A DNA stretch of 64,000 bases from Brevibacterium limosum (GTDB lineage: Bacteria > Actinomycetota > Actinomycetes > Actinomycetales > Brevibacteriaceae), in NCBI RefSeq assembly GCF_011617705.1, contig NZ_CP050154.1:1364001-1428000 (forward strand). Reading direction: 5' to 3'. Shown here one piece after another: positions 1 to 7,575 of this stretch. Both the position numbers and the translations under genes were made by a program. A model generated the notes under the pieces. The model ran no database searches. It was not told the DNA's origin and was given only the letters and a program-made list of their open reading frames with translations. Numbering within the stretch: the first letter of the stretch is position 1; each line of letters starts with the position of its first letter.

Positions 1-1479
1 CCCGCCATCGCCGACGCCGATGCGGTCCTCGTCCGGTCGGCCACACAGGTCGACGCCGAGGCCATCAACGCTGCGAAGAACCTCAAGGTCATCGCCCGCG
101 CCGGAGTCGGACTCGACAATGTCGATGTCCCCGCAGCCACCTCGGCGGGTGTCATGGTCGTCAACGCTCCCACGTCGAACGTCATCTCCGCAGCCGAGCT
201 GACGATGGCCCATATCCTCGGTTCGGCTCGCTACTTCGGCGCCGGCAACACCTCGCTGAAGGCGGGGGAGTGGAACCGGAAGAAGTACACCGGCGTCGAA
301 CTCTACGAGAAGACTCTGGGCATCGTCGGCCTCGGACGCATCGGCGGTCTCGTCGCCGAACGCGCGAAGGCCTTCGGGATGCGGCTCGTCGGCTACGACC
401 CCTACATCACCCAGGCCCGTGCGGCGCAGATGGGCGTCGAGGTCGTCGACCTGGCCGGTCTGCTCGCGGTGTCCGACTTCGTCACCGTGCACATGCCCAA
501 GACGCCGGAGACGATCGGCATGATCAGCACCGCAGAGCTCAAGGCCGCCAAGCCCGGCGCCCGGTTCATCAACGTCGCCCGCGGCGGCATCATCGACGAG
601 GCGGCGCTGGCCGAGGCCGTGGCCGACGGCGAGGTCGGCGGCGCCGGAATCGATGTCTGGAACGTCGAACCGCCGGAGCACTCGGCTCTCATGGACCTCG
701 ACGCCGTCAACGTCACCCCGCACCTGGGCGCCTCGACTCATGAGGCTCAGGAGAAGGCCGGTGTCGCCGTGGCGAAGTCCGTGCGCAAGGCCCTGGCCGG
801 GGAACTCGTCCCCGATGCGGTCAATGTCGCAGGCGGCGCCATCCACGAGGATGTGCGTCCGGGCATCCCACTGGCCGAGCGTCTGGGTCGGGTCGTCAAC
901 GCTCTGGCCGATTCCTCGGTCACGCACTTCAAGGTCGAGGTCAACGGCGAGATCGCCGACAAGGACGTCTCCGTCCTCAAGCTCTCGGCGCTCAAGGGCC
1001 TATTCAAGGACGTCGTGTCCGACCAGGTCTCCTATGTCAACGCTCCGCTGCTGGCGGAAGAGCGCGGAATCGGCGTCGAGCTCGTCACCGATCCGTACTG
1101 CGAATCGTTCCGCAACATCACCCGCCTGACCGCGACGACGAGCACCGGGCAGCGGATCTCCGTATCCGGCACCGTGACCGGTCCGAAGCTCGTGCAGAAG
1201 CTCACCGAAGTCGACGGCTATTCGCTCGAGATCGAGCTGACCGACAACCTCCTGATCTTCCGCTACGAGGATCGCCCGGGAATCATCGGTCAGCTGGGTC
1301 TGGCACTCGGCGCCAACGACGTCAACATCGCAGGCATGCAGGTCTCGCCGGCGTCGACGAGCAACGAGGCGCTGTCCGTGCTCGCCGTCGATTCGGTCGT
1401 CTCCGACGAGGTCGTCAAGGCCGTTGCCGGCGCCGTGAATGCCTCGGCCTTCACCGGCGTCTCGCTGCAGGAGGACTGA
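1..1479 (+). CDS. serA: D-3-phosphoglycerate dehydrogenase, 5'-truncated
   Basis: Oxidises 3-phosphoglycerate to 3-phosphohydroxypyruvate with NAD, the first step of serine synthesis, in the cytosol. The frame is open from base 1, so the start and roughly 35-40 residues lie outside; 492 residues are visible. Seen: the nucleotide-binding loop GLGRIGG (bases 328-348), the family signature NVARGGIIDE, a later HLGAST with the catalytic His, then an intervening domain and a C-terminal ACT domain (RYEDRPGIIGQLG). This is the long, two-regulatory-domain form known from mycobacteria, for which feedback by serine is established. The stop lies 21 bp from a convergent gene. Confidence 0.96.
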   Translation, partial: PAIADADAVLVRSATQVDAEAINAAKNLKVIARAGVGLDNVDVPAATSAGVMVVNAPTSNVISAAELTMAHILGSARYFGAGNTSLKAGEWNRKKYTGVELYEKTLGIVGLGRIGGLVAERAKAFGMRLVGYDPYITQARAAQMGVEVVDLAGLLAVSDFVTVHMPKTPETIGMISTAELKAAKPGARFINVARGGIIDEAALAEAVADGEVGGAGIDVWNVEPPEHSALMDLDAVNVTPHLGASTHEAQEKAGVAVAKSVRKALAGELVPDAVNVAGGAIHEDVRPGIPLAERLGRVVNALADSSVTHFKVEVNGEIADKDVSVLKLSALKGLFKDVVSDQVSYVNAPLLAEERGIGVELVTDPYCESFRNITRLTATTSTGQRISVSGTVTGPKLVQKLTEVDGYSLEIELTDNLLIFRYEDRPGIIGQLGLALGANDVNIAGMQVSPASTSNEALSVLAVDSVVSDEVVKAVAGAVNASAFTGVSLQED

Positions 1480-1500
1480 GACCTCACCGGCAGGGCCCGT

Positions 1501-2253
1501 TCAACCCGCAAGCCACAGAGCGAAGCGGGCTGAGCGGGTCCGTGTTGCTGTCAGGGTCCAGAATTCGTCGGCGAGAACGGCGACGGCGATGCCGATGAAG
1601 GCCCCGGCGATCGTGTCGGTGAGCCAGTGGACCTGGAGGGCGGTCCGCGACCACATCATCGCGAGGATCCAGATGCCGGCGAGGATGAACGACCAATGGA
1701 ATCCCATCCTCGGTGCGGGTGTTCGGTCGGCTTTCGGCCCTGCGGCACTGTCAGCGACGGGGTAGGCGGAATCACGGACTGCCTGAGCTTCTGATCTGCG
1801 CAGCTGATGGCGGCGGCAGGCGATGATCGCCAGACTCATGGCCAATGCGGCCGCTCCCATCGAATGTCCCGAGGGGTAGGAGAAGCCCAAGGATTCGTAG
1901 AGCTGATCGCCGGGGCGCAGGCGGGTGACGACGGCCTTGAGGATCTCCGAGGCGGCGATGCCGGCCAGCATCGTCGTGACGAGGAAGATCGCCGAGCGCC
2001 AGCGCCTGCCCAGCACGAAGATGCCGGCGAGCAGTGCGGTGCAGATGACCACCCCGGTGCCCCCGCCGACCTCGGCGAGGACGACGGCGATCCGGTAGGG
2101 GACCGAGCCCTGAACGAGGCCGACGAGGTCCAGCCAGGACTCATCGAGTCCGGTGGGCCCGGCGTGATCGAGACGCAGCCACAGGCCGAAGGCGATGACG
2201 AGCAGAACGGTCGGCGGCGTCGACCACAGCAGCCAGGACGGCTGTCGGCTCAA
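1501..2253 (-). CDS. PAP2-family membrane phosphatase
   Basis: Integral membrane phosphatase of the phosphatidic acid phosphatase type 2 superfamily, 250 residues with about six membrane segments. The three family motifs are visible in order: KAVVTRLRP (the Lys and Arg-Pro of motif 1), PSGHS (motif 2, catalytic His) and SRTALQVHWLTD (motif 3, nucleophile His and Asp). The substrate cannot be read from sequence; undecaprenyl pyrophosphate or a lipid phosphate is usual. It starts with TTG that overlaps the TGA stop of the upstream lyase gene (TTGA, 2250-2253), so the two are probably translated together. Convergent with serA. Confidence 0.88.
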   Translation of the reverse strand: MSRQPSWLLWSTPPTVLLVIAFGLWLRLDHAGPTGLDESWLDLVGLVQGSVPYRIAVVLAEVGGGTGVVICTALLAGIFVLGRRWRSAIFLVTTMLAGIAASEILKAVVTRLRPGDQLYESLGFSYPSGHSMGAAALAMSLAIIACRRHQLRRSEAQAVRDSAYPVADSAAGPKADRTPAPRMGFHWSFILAGIWILAMMWSRTALQVHWLTDTIAGAFIGIAVAVLADEFWTLTATRTRSARFALWLAG

Positions 2254-3101
2254 GCGTTCCAGAGGCCGTAGGTGTCGGCCAGGGACGCGATCTTCTTCGC
2301 ACGGGCCAGACGCGGCAGGTAGGAGCCGTCGGTGATCTCGGAACCGCCTTCGGCGGCTTCGAGCATCTGGCGGGCCCAGTCGCGTTCGTCCTCGCTCGGG
2401 CTCATGGCCTCGTTGAGGGTGTTGACCTGGTCGATGGTGAGGACGAGCTTTCCGGTCATGCCCATCATGTGCGTCACTTCGGCGTCGGACCGGACCTTGT
2501 CATCGTCGGCATCGGCGGCCGACGGACCGTCGATGGGGCCCGGCAGGCCGCCCATGCGAGAGGCGATGGTCAGGCGCGAACGGGCATAGGCCAGGGCCAT
2601 CGGGTCGCCGGAGAAGCCGGTGTCCTTGCGGAAGTCGTTGGTGCCGAAGGCCAGGCGGAAGGTGCCGGGCGCCTCGGCGATGCGGGTGGCGTTCTCCACT
2701 CCGCGGGCCGATTCGAGGAGGGCGAGCACGGGCAGTCCGGCCTTCGCGCGCATTGCGGTGTAGGACACCTGCTCGGGGCGTTCGGTCTCCGGGAGCATGA
2801 CTCCGCGCAGACCGGGCAGCATGGCGACGGCGGCGAGGTCGTCGTCCCAGAACTCGGACTCCATCTTGTTGATGCGCACCCAGGCCGACATTCCGTTCTC
2901 AAGCGCACGCACGACATTGTCGCGGGCCTCGATCTTCTGGTCTTCGGCAACCGAAGCTTCGAGGTCGAAGATGACGGAGTCCGCTTCCGAGGTCTGCGCG
3001 GGAGTGAAGATCTCCTCCTTCGCAGCATTGACGAGCAGCCAGGACCGGGAGAGTTTGGCGGGCAGAGCTGCGGCACGGGCGTTGCGGATGGTCTCGGTCA
3101 A
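2250..3101 (-). CDS. HpcH/HpaI aldolase / citrate-lyase beta-like (CoA ester lyase)
   Basis: CitE-like TIM-barrel enzyme, 283 residues, expected to cleave or form a C-C bond on a CoA ester or oxo-acid with a divalent metal. Visible family marks: DSVIFDLEASV near residue 42, ALLESARGVENA with the metal-binding Glu, and FGTNDFRKDTG with the second acidic ligand. No acyl-carrier subunit or citrate lyase alpha gene is nearby, so it is not part of a classical citrate lyase; malyl-, citramalyl- or HMG-CoA are possible substrates. TTG start with a GAGAGAAAG purine run upstream; the stop overlaps the PAP2 start. Confidence 0.8.
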   Translation of the reverse strand: MTETIRNARAAALPAKLSRSWLLVNAAKEEIFTPAQTSEADSVIFDLEASVAEDQKIEARDNVVRALENGMSAWVRINKMESEFWDDDLAAVAMLPGLRGVMLPETERPEQVSYTAMRAKAGLPVLALLESARGVENATRIAEAPGTFRLAFGTNDFRKDTGFSGDPMALAYARSRLTIASRMGGLPGPIDGPSAADADDDKVRSDAEVTHMMGMTGKLVLTIDQVNTLNEAMSPSEDERDWARQMLEAAEGGSEITDGSYLPRLARAKKIASLADTYGLWNA

Positions 3102-3401
3102 TGATCGACTTTCTCTCGGGGCTGATTCTGCGTGGCCCCCACGGGGTTTGGGGGTGCTATCTCCATCTTCGTCCCTGCGCGGCCGGATGTGTAGCCGAGA
3201 ACAGGGATTGAGACGTGAAATTGTTCATGACGGCACACGGCTCGCGGGGTCGGAAGCGGGGACGGCGGGCTTCGCCCAAGGCAGCCGTGCCGCATTCGCG
3301 CGGTGGGGATCGCTGAATCTTCGCGCCGGTACGGTGCCCCCGAGTGTCCGCATCGTAGGACACAGTAGTTGTATCGTGAGATGCGGTCCTATTCTGTGAA
3401 C
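3102..3401. promoter_or_regulatory. divergent intergenic region between citE-like gene and leuB
   Basis: Three hundred bases without a gene. Inverted repeats seen: CGTGAA-N4-TTCATG at 3214-3229 (one mismatch), GTGTCC-N8-GGACAC at 3344-3363, and GTATCGTGAGATGC at 3371-3384 with GNATC/GATNC arms. A TATTCT box at 3390-3395 stands 6 bases before the leuB ATG, which suggests a leaderless leuB transcript. The rest shows nothing I recognise. Confidence 0.5.
3371..3386 (+). promoter_or_regulatory. candidate regulator site before leuB
   Basis: GTATCGTGAGATGCGG resembles the inverse complement of the element at 34931-34943 in the iclR-leuC spacer (GTATCGCAATGCG). It lies just upstream of the leuB -10 box. 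An IclR-type LtbR/NdgR regulator is known to act on leuB and leuCD in other actinobacteria; assigning this site to it is inference. Confidence 0.4.
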
Positions 3402-4439
3402 ATGAAGTTCTCAATCGCAGTCATGCCCGGAGATGGAATCGGCAACGAGGTCGTCCCCGAAGGTCTCAAAGTCCTCCAGCGCGCCATCGAGGTGTCAGGC
3501 GAGCCGGTCGAGCTCGAGCTCACCGACTATCACGTCGGCGCCCAGCGCTTCCATGAGACGGGTGAGACGCTCACGGACGAAGAGCTCGAATCGCTGCGCG
3601 GCCATGATGCCATCTTCTTCGGCGCCTGCGGAGACCCGTCCGTGCCCTCCGGCGTGCTCGAGCGCGGAGTCATCCTCAAGATGCGCTTCGGGCTGGGGCA
3701 TGCGGTGAACCTGCGTCCCTCGAAGCTGTTCGCCGGAGTCACCAGCCCGCTGGCCGATCCCGGCACGATCGACTTCGTCGTCGTCCGCGAGGGCACCGAA
3801 GGCTCGTACACCGGATCCGGCGGATCCGTGCGCACGGACACCCCGCAGGAAGTCGCGACTGAGGTCTCGGTCAACACGTGGTACGGCGTCGAGCGCGCCG
3901 TCCGCGATGCCTTCGCCCGCGCTCAGGCTCGGAACAAGAAGCTGACCTATGTGCACAAGCACAATGTCATGGTCCATGCCGGTCACCTGTGGCGTCGCGT
4001 GGTCGAGAAGGTCGGTCGGGAATACCCCGAGGTGGCCGTCGACTACGAGCACACCGATGCGTGCACGATCTACATGGTCACGAATCCCGAGCGCTACGAC
4101 GTCATCGTCACCGACAATCTCTTCGGTGACATCCTCACGGACCTCGCAGCCGCGGTGACCGGCGGAATCGGTCTGGCCGCCTCGGGGAACCTCAACGTCG
4201 AAGGAACGGCGCCGAGCCTGTTCGAGCCGATCCACGGATCCGCTCCGGATATCGCGGGCCAGCAGATCGCCGACCCGACGGCATCGATCCTCTCGGGGGC
4301 GCTCATGGCCTCTCATCTAGGGCTCGAGGTCGTGGCGAAGTCGATCGAGGCGGCCGTCGAGGCCGACCTCGCCGAGCGCGATGGAACGAAGCGATCCACC
4401 ACCGAGGTGGGCGACGCGATCGCGGCACGCCTCGGCTGA
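3402..4439 (+). CDS. leuB: 3-isopropylmalate dehydrogenase
   Basis: Oxidative decarboxylation of 3-isopropylmalate to 2-oxoisocaproate in leucine synthesis; cytosolic, NAD and Mg/Mn dependent. 345 residues, normal length. Seen: [14 protein letters not shown] at the N-terminus, [16 protein letters not shown] (metal-binding Asp residues) and [13 protein letters not shown] (NAD-binding). Start ATG 3402 was chosen over an upstream in-frame start because the family begins [14 protein letters not shown] and because a TATTCT box ends 6 bases before this ATG, so the mRNA is probably leaderless. ilvE follows on the same strand after a hairpin. Confidence 0.96.
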   Translation: MKFSIAVMPGDGIGNEVVPEGLKVLQRAIEVSGEPVELELTDYHVGAQRFHETGETLTDEELESLRGHDAIFFGACGDPSVPSGVLERGVILKMRFGLGHAVNLRPSKLFAGVTSPLADPGTIDFVVVREGTEGSYTGSGGSVRTDTPQEVATEVSVNTWYGVERAVRDAFARAQARNKKLTYVHKHNVMVHAGHLWRRVVEKVGREYPEVAVDYEHTDACTIYMVTNPERYDVIVTDNLFGDILTDLAAAVTGGIGLAASGNLNVEGTAPSLFEPIHGSAPDIAGQQIADPTASILSGALMASHLGLEVVAKSIEAAVEADLAERDGTKRSTTEVGDAIAARLG

Positions 4440-4537
4440 TTCGATCGACCGCCTCGGCGAGGGGCGGGTGGGTGACGATGGGGTCACCTCTGCGAGGATT
4501 AACCCATTCGACTGACACCCGTTTTCAGGGCTGACGC

Positions 4538-4570
4538 CATCACCCCGGTGCGACGAGCGCCGGGGTGATG
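4538..4570 (+). terminator. hairpin between leuB and ilvE
   Basis: CATCACCCCGG (4538-4548) pairs perfectly with CCGGGGTGATG (4560-4570) across an 11-base loop. No T-tract follows; TACTCT at 4574-4579 right after it looks like the ilvE -10 box. Probably the leuB terminator. Confidence 0.5.
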
Positions 4571-4616
4571 GACTACTCTGAAAGTGTCACTCATCACAAA
4601 TGAGAAGAGAGTTTTC

Positions 4617-5708
4617 ATGACAGATTTCACCGTTCTTAAGAACCTCCAGCCGCAACCCGAGCTGGTGCGCGAGAACATCAAGAAGGACCCCGGCTTCGGC
4701 CAGTACTTCACCGACCATATGGCGCACATCCGATACACGGTCGATGACGGTTGGCAGGCGCATGAGGTCAAGCCGTACGGACCGTTGGTGCTCGATCCGG
4801 CGGCCGCCGTGTTCCATTACGCCCAGGAGATCTTCGAGGGGTTGAAGGCCTACCGTCATGCCGACGGTTCGGTGTGGACGTTCCGCCCCGAGCGCAACGC
4901 CGCGCGCATCAACAAGTCCGCTGAGCGTCTCGCGCTGCCGCAGCTGCCCGAAGAGGACTTCATCAACTCGCTCAAGGCATTGGTCAGCCTTGACCAGGCA
5001 TGGGTGCCGACGCCGGAGTCGGAGGCCGATGAGTCGAGCATGTACCTGCGCCCATTCATGATCGCCACAGAGCGGTTCCTCGGCGTGCGGGCCAGCCACG
5101 AGGTCGACTACTACGTCATCGCATCGCCTGCGGGCCCCTATTTCTCCGGCGGCATCAAGCCGCTCTCGATCTGGCTCTCGCCGAAGCTCAAGCGTGCCGG
5201 TGCCGGCGGCACCGGTTTCGCCAAGTGCGGCGGCAACTACGCGGCATCCCTGGTGGCCACCAACGAGGCGGCGGCGAAGGGCTGCCAGCAGGTGCTGTTC
5301 ACCGATGCTGTGGAGGGCAAGTACATCGATGAGCTCGGCGGCATGAACCTCATGCTCGTGACCAGGGACGGCAAGCTGCTCACCCCCGCGCTCAGCGACT
5401 CGATCCTCGACGGAGTCACCCGTCGTTCGCTGCTCGACCTGGCCCCGCAGCTCGGCCTCGAGCCCGAAGAGCGCCAGATCTCCATCGAGGAGTGGCGTGA
5501 AGGTGCCGCCAGCGGCGAGATCGTCGAGGCCTTCGCCTGTGGCACTGCTGCGGTCATCACGCCGATCAGCAGACTCGTCAGCGAAGACTTCACCATCGAC
5601 CACGGTGAAGACGCCGGTGAGAAGACCATGGAGCTGCGCAAGACGCTGCTCGACATCCAGTACGGACGCGTCGAGGACAAGAACAACTGGCTCGTGCGCC
5701 TGGCCTGA
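4617..5708 (+). CDS. ilvE: branched-chain amino acid aminotransferase
   Basis: PLP enzyme that makes leucine, isoleucine and valine from their oxo acids and glutamate. 363 residues, fold-type IV. Seen: FHYAQEIFEGLKAYRH, the PLP-lysine region in GTGFAKCGGNYAASL, and EAFACGTAAVITPI near the C-terminus. The ATG at 4617 follows a GAGAAGAGA ribosome site (4602-4610) and fits family N-termini; an in-frame GTG lies 33 bases upstream and is less likely. Its position after leuB groups two branched-chain steps. Confidence 0.95.
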   Translation: MTDFTVLKNLQPQPELVRENIKKDPGFGQYFTDHMAHIRYTVDDGWQAHEVKPYGPLVLDPAAAVFHYAQEIFEGLKAYRHADGSVWTFRPERNAARINKSAERLALPQLPEEDFINSLKALVSLDQAWVPTPESEADESSMYLRPFMIATERFLGVRASHEVDYYVIASPAGPYFSGGIKPLSIWLSPKLKRAGAGGTGFAKCGGNYAASLVATNEAAAKGCQQVLFTDAVEGKYIDELGGMNLMLVTRDGKLLTPALSDSILDGVTRRSLLDLAPQLGLEPEERQISIEEWREGAASGEIVEAFACGTAAVITPISRLVSEDFTIDHGEDAGEKTMELRKTLLDIQYGRVEDKNNWLVRLA

Positions 5709-5723
5709 TCGGGTCTGGTGGGT

Positions 5724-5740
5724 CCGCCCGCTCCGGGCGG
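5724..5740 (+). terminator. ilvE terminator hairpin
   Basis: CCGCCCG (5724-5730) and CGGGCGG (5734-5740) form a 7-bp GC stem with a 3-base loop, 15 bases after the ilvE stop. Only two T residues follow. Confidence 0.5.
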
Positions 5741-5745
5741 TTGCC

Positions 5746-5824
5746 GAGCATGCTCATCCGGCGGGCTGGTGCGACATGCTCGTCTGGCGGGCCGCTGCGA
5801 CATGCTCATCTGGCGGGCTGCTGC
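5746..5824 (+). repeat. three tandem copies of a 26-bp repeat
   Basis: Copies at about 5746-5772, 5773-5798 and 5799-5824 share CATGCTCATCTGGCGGGCTG with one to three changes each; the first copy carries one extra base. Lies in the ilvE-MFS spacer. Purpose unknown; replication slippage is likely. Confidence 0.8.
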
Positions 5825-5869
5825 GAAGGGATTCGCGGCGGCCCGCCTTTTGACTGCGCACGGAGCGTT

Positions 5870-5900
5870 TTACGCAGTTATGCGTTAATTGAGGTACTGT
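5870..5900 (+). promoter_or_regulatory. operator-like inverted repeat and -10 box of the MFS gene
   Basis: TTACGCA (5870-5876), GTTA, then TGCGTTAA (5881-5888) form an almost perfect inverted repeat. TACTGT (5895-5900) follows and ends 6 bases before the GTG start at 5907. The geometry suits a repressor blocking a leaderless promoter. No regulator gene is adjacent. Confidence 0.5.
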
Positions 5901-5906
5901 GGCCCC

Positions 5907-7442
5907 GTGCACACGACCACCTCGGCGTCGGTTCCGACAGCCTCCGAAGTCATCGCTCACCTGCCATGGAAGTGGCGCACTCAAGGTGCCATCTTCATCA
6001 TCGGCGGGCTCGGTTTCATGTTCGACGCGTGGGACGTCGCTCTCAACGGATTCCTCATTCCGCTGCTCAGCGACTACTGGGATCTCAGCGTCGGCCAGGC
6101 CGCATGGATCGCGACCGCGAACCTCATCGGCATGGCTCTGGGCGCCTTCATCTGGGGCGGCATCGCCGACGTCATCGGGCGGAAGAAGGCATTCACTCTC
6201 ACGCTCCTCGTATTCTCGATCTTCACCGTCGCCGGTGCCTTCTCGCCCGCTTACGGGTGGTTCATCCTCTTCCGCTTCCTCGCCGGATTCGGGCTCGGCG
6301 GATGCATCCCCGTCGACTATGCGCTCGTCGGGGAGTTCACTCCGAGCCGTCACCGTGGGCGCGTGCTCACCGCGATGGACGGATGGTGGCCCATCGGAGC
6401 CTCGCTCTGTGCTTTCGTCTCGGCTTATCTGCTCGACTTCGGCGACTGGCGTCTGATCATGCTCGTCATGATCGTGCCGGCCCTGCTCACCGTCGCCGTG
6501 CGTTTCGGAATCCCGGAATCACCTCTCTATCTCGCTTCCGTCGGTCGCTGCGCCGAGGCCGACGCGGTCATCGCACGCCTTGTCGAACGCACCGGTGCCG
6601 ACGTGCACGAATGGACTCATGAAGCGCCTGCCGCCTCCGCGGCGAAGACCGCTGAAGTCGCCGGCGCGGAGACGTCCGCAGCGGGCACTTCCGGAGCACC
6701 ATCGAAGCCGGCGGCACCGGCAACACCGGCAACACCTGCAACACCGACAGACCCGGCAACACCGGCGGCGTCGGCAGCACCGGCAACACCGGCCGAGCCC
6801 AGCGTGAGCCGACAGCTGCGTGCCGCGAGCGGCCAGCTGGTGCAGCTGTGGGAGCACTCCGCCAAAACGACTCTCGTCTCGTGGTCGCTCTTCGTCTCAG
6901 TCCTCCTTGTCTACTACGCGGCACTGACATGGCTGCCCGGAATCCTCAAGAAGCAGGGCATGGCCGACCAGGCGGCCTTCCTCGTGACGGGATCCATGAC
7001 TGCGATCGGCATCCTCGGCGTGATCGCCTCGGCGCTCATCGTCGAGCGATTCGGGCGCAAGGTCGTCCTCGGCGCTTCATCCATCATCGCGGCGGTGCTG
7101 CTCGTCGGAGCGGCAGTGTTCATCGAAGCCTCTGACGCGGACCTCACCTTCGCGGCGAAGGCCGCCATCATCGGATTCGGATTCGTCGTCCAGATCGCGA
7201 TCCCGACCCTGTACACCTATGTGTCCGAGCTCTACCCGACACGACTGCGAGGTTCGGGCTTCGGATGGGCGTCGGCGGCCTCACGTCTGGCTACGGGGAG
7301 CGCTCCGATCGTGTTCGGCGCATTCATGTGGCCTGTGCTGGGGCTGACCTTGACGTTCGTCCTCACCGGAGCGCTGGTCGTCGTCGCAGTAGTCCTGATG
7401 AGCTTCTTGGCTCGAGAGACGACCGGCGAAGAACTGAGCTGA
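5907..7442 (+). CDS. MFS transporter with long repetitive central loop
   Basis: Twelve-segment major facilitator, 511 residues. N-half: GLGFMFDAWDVALNGFLIP then GGIADVIGRKKAF (loop 2-3 signature) and FLAGFGLGGCIPVDYALVGE, a pattern of sugar- or aromatic-acid-type carriers. The cytoplasmic loop between segments 6 and 7 is expanded by about 60 residues of Ala/Thr/Pro repeats (bases 6700-6800). GTG 5907 is favoured because a TACTGT box ends 6 bases upstream. No catabolic genes sit beside it, so the substrate is unknown. A 10-bp hairpin follows. Confidence 0.85.
   Translation: MHTTTSASVPTASEVIAHLPWKWRTQGAIFIIGGLGFMFDAWDVALNGFLIPLLSDYWDLSVGQAAWIATANLIGMALGAFIWGGIADVIGRKKAFTLTLLVFSIFTVAGAFSPAYGWFILFRFLAGFGLGGCIPVDYALVGEFTPSRHRGRVLTAMDGWWPIGASLCAFVSAYLLDFGDWRLIMLVMIVPALLTVAVRFGIPESPLYLASVGRCAEADAVIARLVERTGADVHEWTHEAPAASAAKTAEVAGAETSAAGTSGAPSKPAAPATPATPATPTDPATPAASAAPATPAEPSVSRQLRAASGQLVQLWEHSAKTTLVSWSLFVSVLLVYYAALTWLPGILKKQGMADQAAFLVTGSMTAIGILGVIASALIVERFGRKVVLGASSIIAAVLLVGAAVFIEASDADLTFAAKAAIIGFGFVVQIAIPTLYTYVSELYPTRLRGSGFGWASAASRLATGSAPIVFGAFMWPVLGLTLTFVLTGALVVVAVVLMSFLARETTGEELS
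6708..6795 (+). repeat. 9-bp-type repeats coding a Thr-Pro-Ala linker
   Basis: The unit CCGGCAACA and close variants recur about every 9 bases, coding PAT/TPA runs inside the central loop of the MFS carrier. The reading frame is kept. Confidence 0.7.
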
Positions 7443-7461
7443 AGAAGCTGAGAGCGGAATT

Positions 7462-7495
7462 CGACTTCAGTGCTTCACTGTTTCTACTGAAGTCG
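7462..7495 (+). terminator. hairpin after the MFS gene
   Basis: CGACTTCAGT (7462-7471) pairs with ACTGAAGTCG (7486-7495), a perfect 10-bp stem; an alternative inner hairpin CAGTG-CTT-CACTG (7468-7480) is possible. CTTCT follows. Confidence 0.55.
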
Positions 7496-7575
7496 CTTCT
7501 GCGCTCATAAGGCTCTGACCAGCCCAGATGCGTGCGAGTAATCTCGTGTCAGTGCCGACCGATAGTGTTCTGGGC

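Noticed and set aside
2250..3101. Citrate lyase beta subunit of a full citrate lyase
   Set aside because: No citrate lyase alpha, gamma or accessory genes nearby; left as a CoA ester lyase of unknown substrate.
4440..4616. T-box or leucine attenuator before ilvE
   Set aside because: No T-box sequence, no leader peptide with Leu/Ile/Val runs and only one simple hairpin, better read as the leuB terminator.
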